Shown piece by piece: positions 61,969 to 64,000 of a DNA stretch of 64,000 bases (position 1 is its first letter; each line of letters begins with the position of its first letter). The stretch is from Alnus glutinosa. Lineage: Eukaryota > Streptophyta > Magnoliopsida > Fagales > Betulaceae. The position numbers were made by a program, and so were the translations under genes. Below the pieces are notes generated by a model, which made no database searches, had not been told where the DNA came from, and saw only the letters and a program-made list of their open reading frames with translations. The DNA lies in NCBI RefSeq assembly GCF_958979055.1, contig NC_084890.1:27666616-27730615 (forward strand), given 5' to 3'.

Positions 61969-64000
61969 AAGTTTTGCCCACCAGGTGCTCTGTTTTTAGC
62001 CCTTGAAATTGAAATCCATGTTACTATACTTGTCAATATCTATTAGATGCAACTTCGTTTTGTCAAGTGCTTGAGAGTATGATTGTAATGCTGCAATCAG
62101 TGTTCAGTCCTTAACTTTATTGGTCCAATAACTGACATTTTCTTTGTTATTTGTACAATAGGGGAAAGGAATAGAAGGGTTTGTTGAATTTCATTAGAAT
62201 GTAAGGGGAAGTAGCTCATAGTTTGAATGTTTCATATTATTACCGAATGTTTTATACAGGTTAAATTAATGTCTTGTTGTACAATTCATACCAACTTGGA
62301 AGCAGTTGGTTAACCATTATGAAGATAACACCATTACAAATTTTCCTGATTGAGTTAAATTTAAAGCAGTTTGCTTAGCTCACCCTAGTGGTGGGTATCG
62401 GTTCGGTAGGCGGTTAAATTGGTTAATTCGGTCGGTTAACCGACTTTTGTCGGAATGCAGTCAATGAATTTATTTCGGTTAAGTTGGTTAAACGGTTGAT
62501 AGGCGGTCGGTTAAGTCGGTTAAGTCGGTTAAATGGTTAATAGGTGGTCGGTTAAATCAGTTAACATGGATAATGAAACGATGTCGTTTTGATTTTTTTA
62601 AAGGAAAAAAAAAAAAAAAAAAGAGAAAAAGATCGAACGTTTAGTTCTTGCTAAAACGACGTTTTTTTTTTTTTTTTTTTAATGTCAGTTCGGTTAATCG
62701 GTTGGAATAAAAGGCCGTTCAGTTTGGTTCGGTTACTACTTAAAAGGTGGTTCGGTCACCGAATTGGATTTTGGAACAAAATTTTATACCGACTACCTAA
62801 CCGAAATTAGTCAGTAAAGTCGGTAGGCGATCGATGGTGGTTCGGTAAGCGGTCGATAGGCGGTAGGCGGATAATTTGCCCACCCCTTGTTCACCCTCAC
62901 CTCCATGTAGGGTTTTTCTACGCTCTTAGTAGTGTCTTCCAAGAGGTTCATCTCTCCCTTCACCGCCTTTGCTTCCTCTCTGCCCTCACCTCCATATCAC
63001 TCGATTCTATCCCTCATCTCTTTCTTAGCGACTCATTACCAAGAGTTTCACAAGTGTAATCCCCACACAATTTCTCCATCCCCACATTCCCCTCACTCAC
63101 CCTCTTGTACCATCCCTTCCCATCGCTCCACTGACGCCCCCCAAACTCCTACCACCACACTTTCTCCACCTCCTCAATCTTCACCTTCCCTTGTCTTGCC
63201 TCCCGAGCATGTTCAAGGAGGCAGATGTAGAGCCTTCCACCGTAGATGGCAAAGGCCCCCACCTTGACCAACCTCGTGAGCTGTGTCTCTCCCGCAGCCA
63301 ACTGCCCCTCGACCTCGTAAAATCAAGGTCAGCTTGTGAATAGATGCATTTCCAAAGACCATGCACTCCCTGCCGCCTTTGAATTGCTCTTTGCCAGCTC
63401 CAAGCCACCAACACTACCCTCCCAATTTTACTACATCTCTTACAAACTGGCGTAACAGCGTCACATGGTACTATTACGTCAGTCACATCATTCACTTCAG
63501 CCAAATAGCCCTAACGCTCTTCCATGTCAAAGCCTCTATCCATCTTGCCACTTCAGCCCGTTTCCTCTGCTGCTGTCCTTGCACCTGCACCAACGATGCC
63601 AACCACCTCTACTCTCCTCCCCTTCTCCAACAAAAGAGTGGCTGATGCGGCCACCCCCACAAAGAACCACGGCAGGCCATTGGTCGCCACCTCTAACGGT
63701 TCATTCTAGGGATGACGTGGTTGACATGGGGTGAGGGTCGTCGTGGGAACTACGTAGACTACCATGTCAGTTTAATGACATACGTGGTAAGTCCCTCATA
63801 AGTTATCACATTTATCTTTAAATGGGATGTAGTCATATTGGTAGTAACCCAAGCATTTTCCTTTTCCTTTGATCTAATCATTTCTCTCTCCCCACAAGGG
63901 CACAATCGAAACCTGCCACATCTCCAGCTATATCCTTTCTTTCCATCCCGTCCTTTCCACAAGCCTCGCATTTTGTTGGTGGCCATTGATAAAATTGAAG
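61969..64000. other. Right-end intergenic sequence
   Basis: The mTERF 3' UTR is followed by the hAT-like element at 62386-62888. From 62890 to about 63700 the + strand is C-rich (CCTCACCTCC, CCATCC) and holds overlapping Pro/Ser-rich frames on one strand and Arg-rich frames on the other, with no family motif. From 63700 to the edge nothing was recognised. Confidence 0.5.
62378..62896. mobile_element. hAT-like element (503 bp) with 8-bp duplication
   Basis: GCTCACCC (62378-62385) and GTTCACCC (62889-62896) flank an element starting TAGTGGTGGG and ending CCCACCCCTT. The 8-bp duplication (one mismatch) and the TAGNGGTGGG terminus are hAT features. The interior is built of GGTTCGGT / CGGTTAA phrases repeated many times. 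Confidence 0.75.

Noticed and set aside
62932..63734. Pro/Ser-rich frames at the right end
   Set aside because: Overlapping frames on both strands in C-rich sequence, with no domain, no codon pattern and no splice-supported extension. Treated as non-coding.

Overview
This window is nuclear DNA from a flowering plant, most likely a woody eudicot. The reasons are intron-rich plant genes with GT-AG junctions, chloroplast- and mitochondrion-targeted proteins, AT-rich intergenic DNA, and many plant-type transposons (Mutator-like foldback MITEs, hAT-like elements, L1-type LINE tails, tRNA-derived SINEs, a Ty3/gypsy chromovirus and a large non-autonomous LTR element). The species cannot be named from the sequence alone.

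Layout, left to right. 1-444 (-): first 148 codons of a C2-domain gene running off the left edge. 445-6457: repeat-rich intergenic DNA with three Mutator-type MITEs that keep perfect 9-bp target duplications. 6458-6658 (+): a 66-aa GPI-anchored arabinogalactan peptide. 7321-10421 (-): a five-exon plastid NAD(P)-binding Rossmann protein (At2g34460 type). 12693-18375 (-): the complete 16-exon replication helicase subunit MCM3, with two E2F-like sites upstream. 20768-25557 (-): the complete seven-exon plastid beta-ketoacyl-ACP synthase I (KASI). 26598-40055: a nested transposon stack, in which a Mutator-type foldback element was split by a gypsy chromovirus that was itself split by a large non-autonomous LTR element. 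41174-49912 (+): a six-exon HMG-box gene (HMGB14 type) whose 5.6-kb second intron holds LINEs, a SINE, a foldback element and a GAGCC-rich repeat. 53.9-56.9 kb (+): a SAC51-family bHLH gene with a spliced conserved-peptide upstream ORF. 60832-61968 (+): an intronless organellar mTERF gene. The right end holds a hAT-like element and apparently non-coding DNA.

The host genes are mostly independent housekeeping genes: DNA replication licensing (MCM3), plastid fatty-acid elongation (KASI), plastid redox/SDR function, chromatin (HMGB14) and organelle gene expression (mTERF). The one clear regulatory system is the bHLH gene. Its leader encodes a 48-aa spliced uORF ending in the motif YFRQLLKPVT, and the DNA for the last residues and stop of that uORF is duplicated 37 bp downstream. 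The order SDR-MCM3-KASI-HMGB14 appears to combine two Arabidopsis neighbourhoods that are separate there (chromosome 2 and chromosome 5), as expected if this window keeps an order that Arabidopsis split by reciprocal loss.

Exon models were made by hand from splice-site consensus, reading-frame closure and remembered family sequences. No searches were run.
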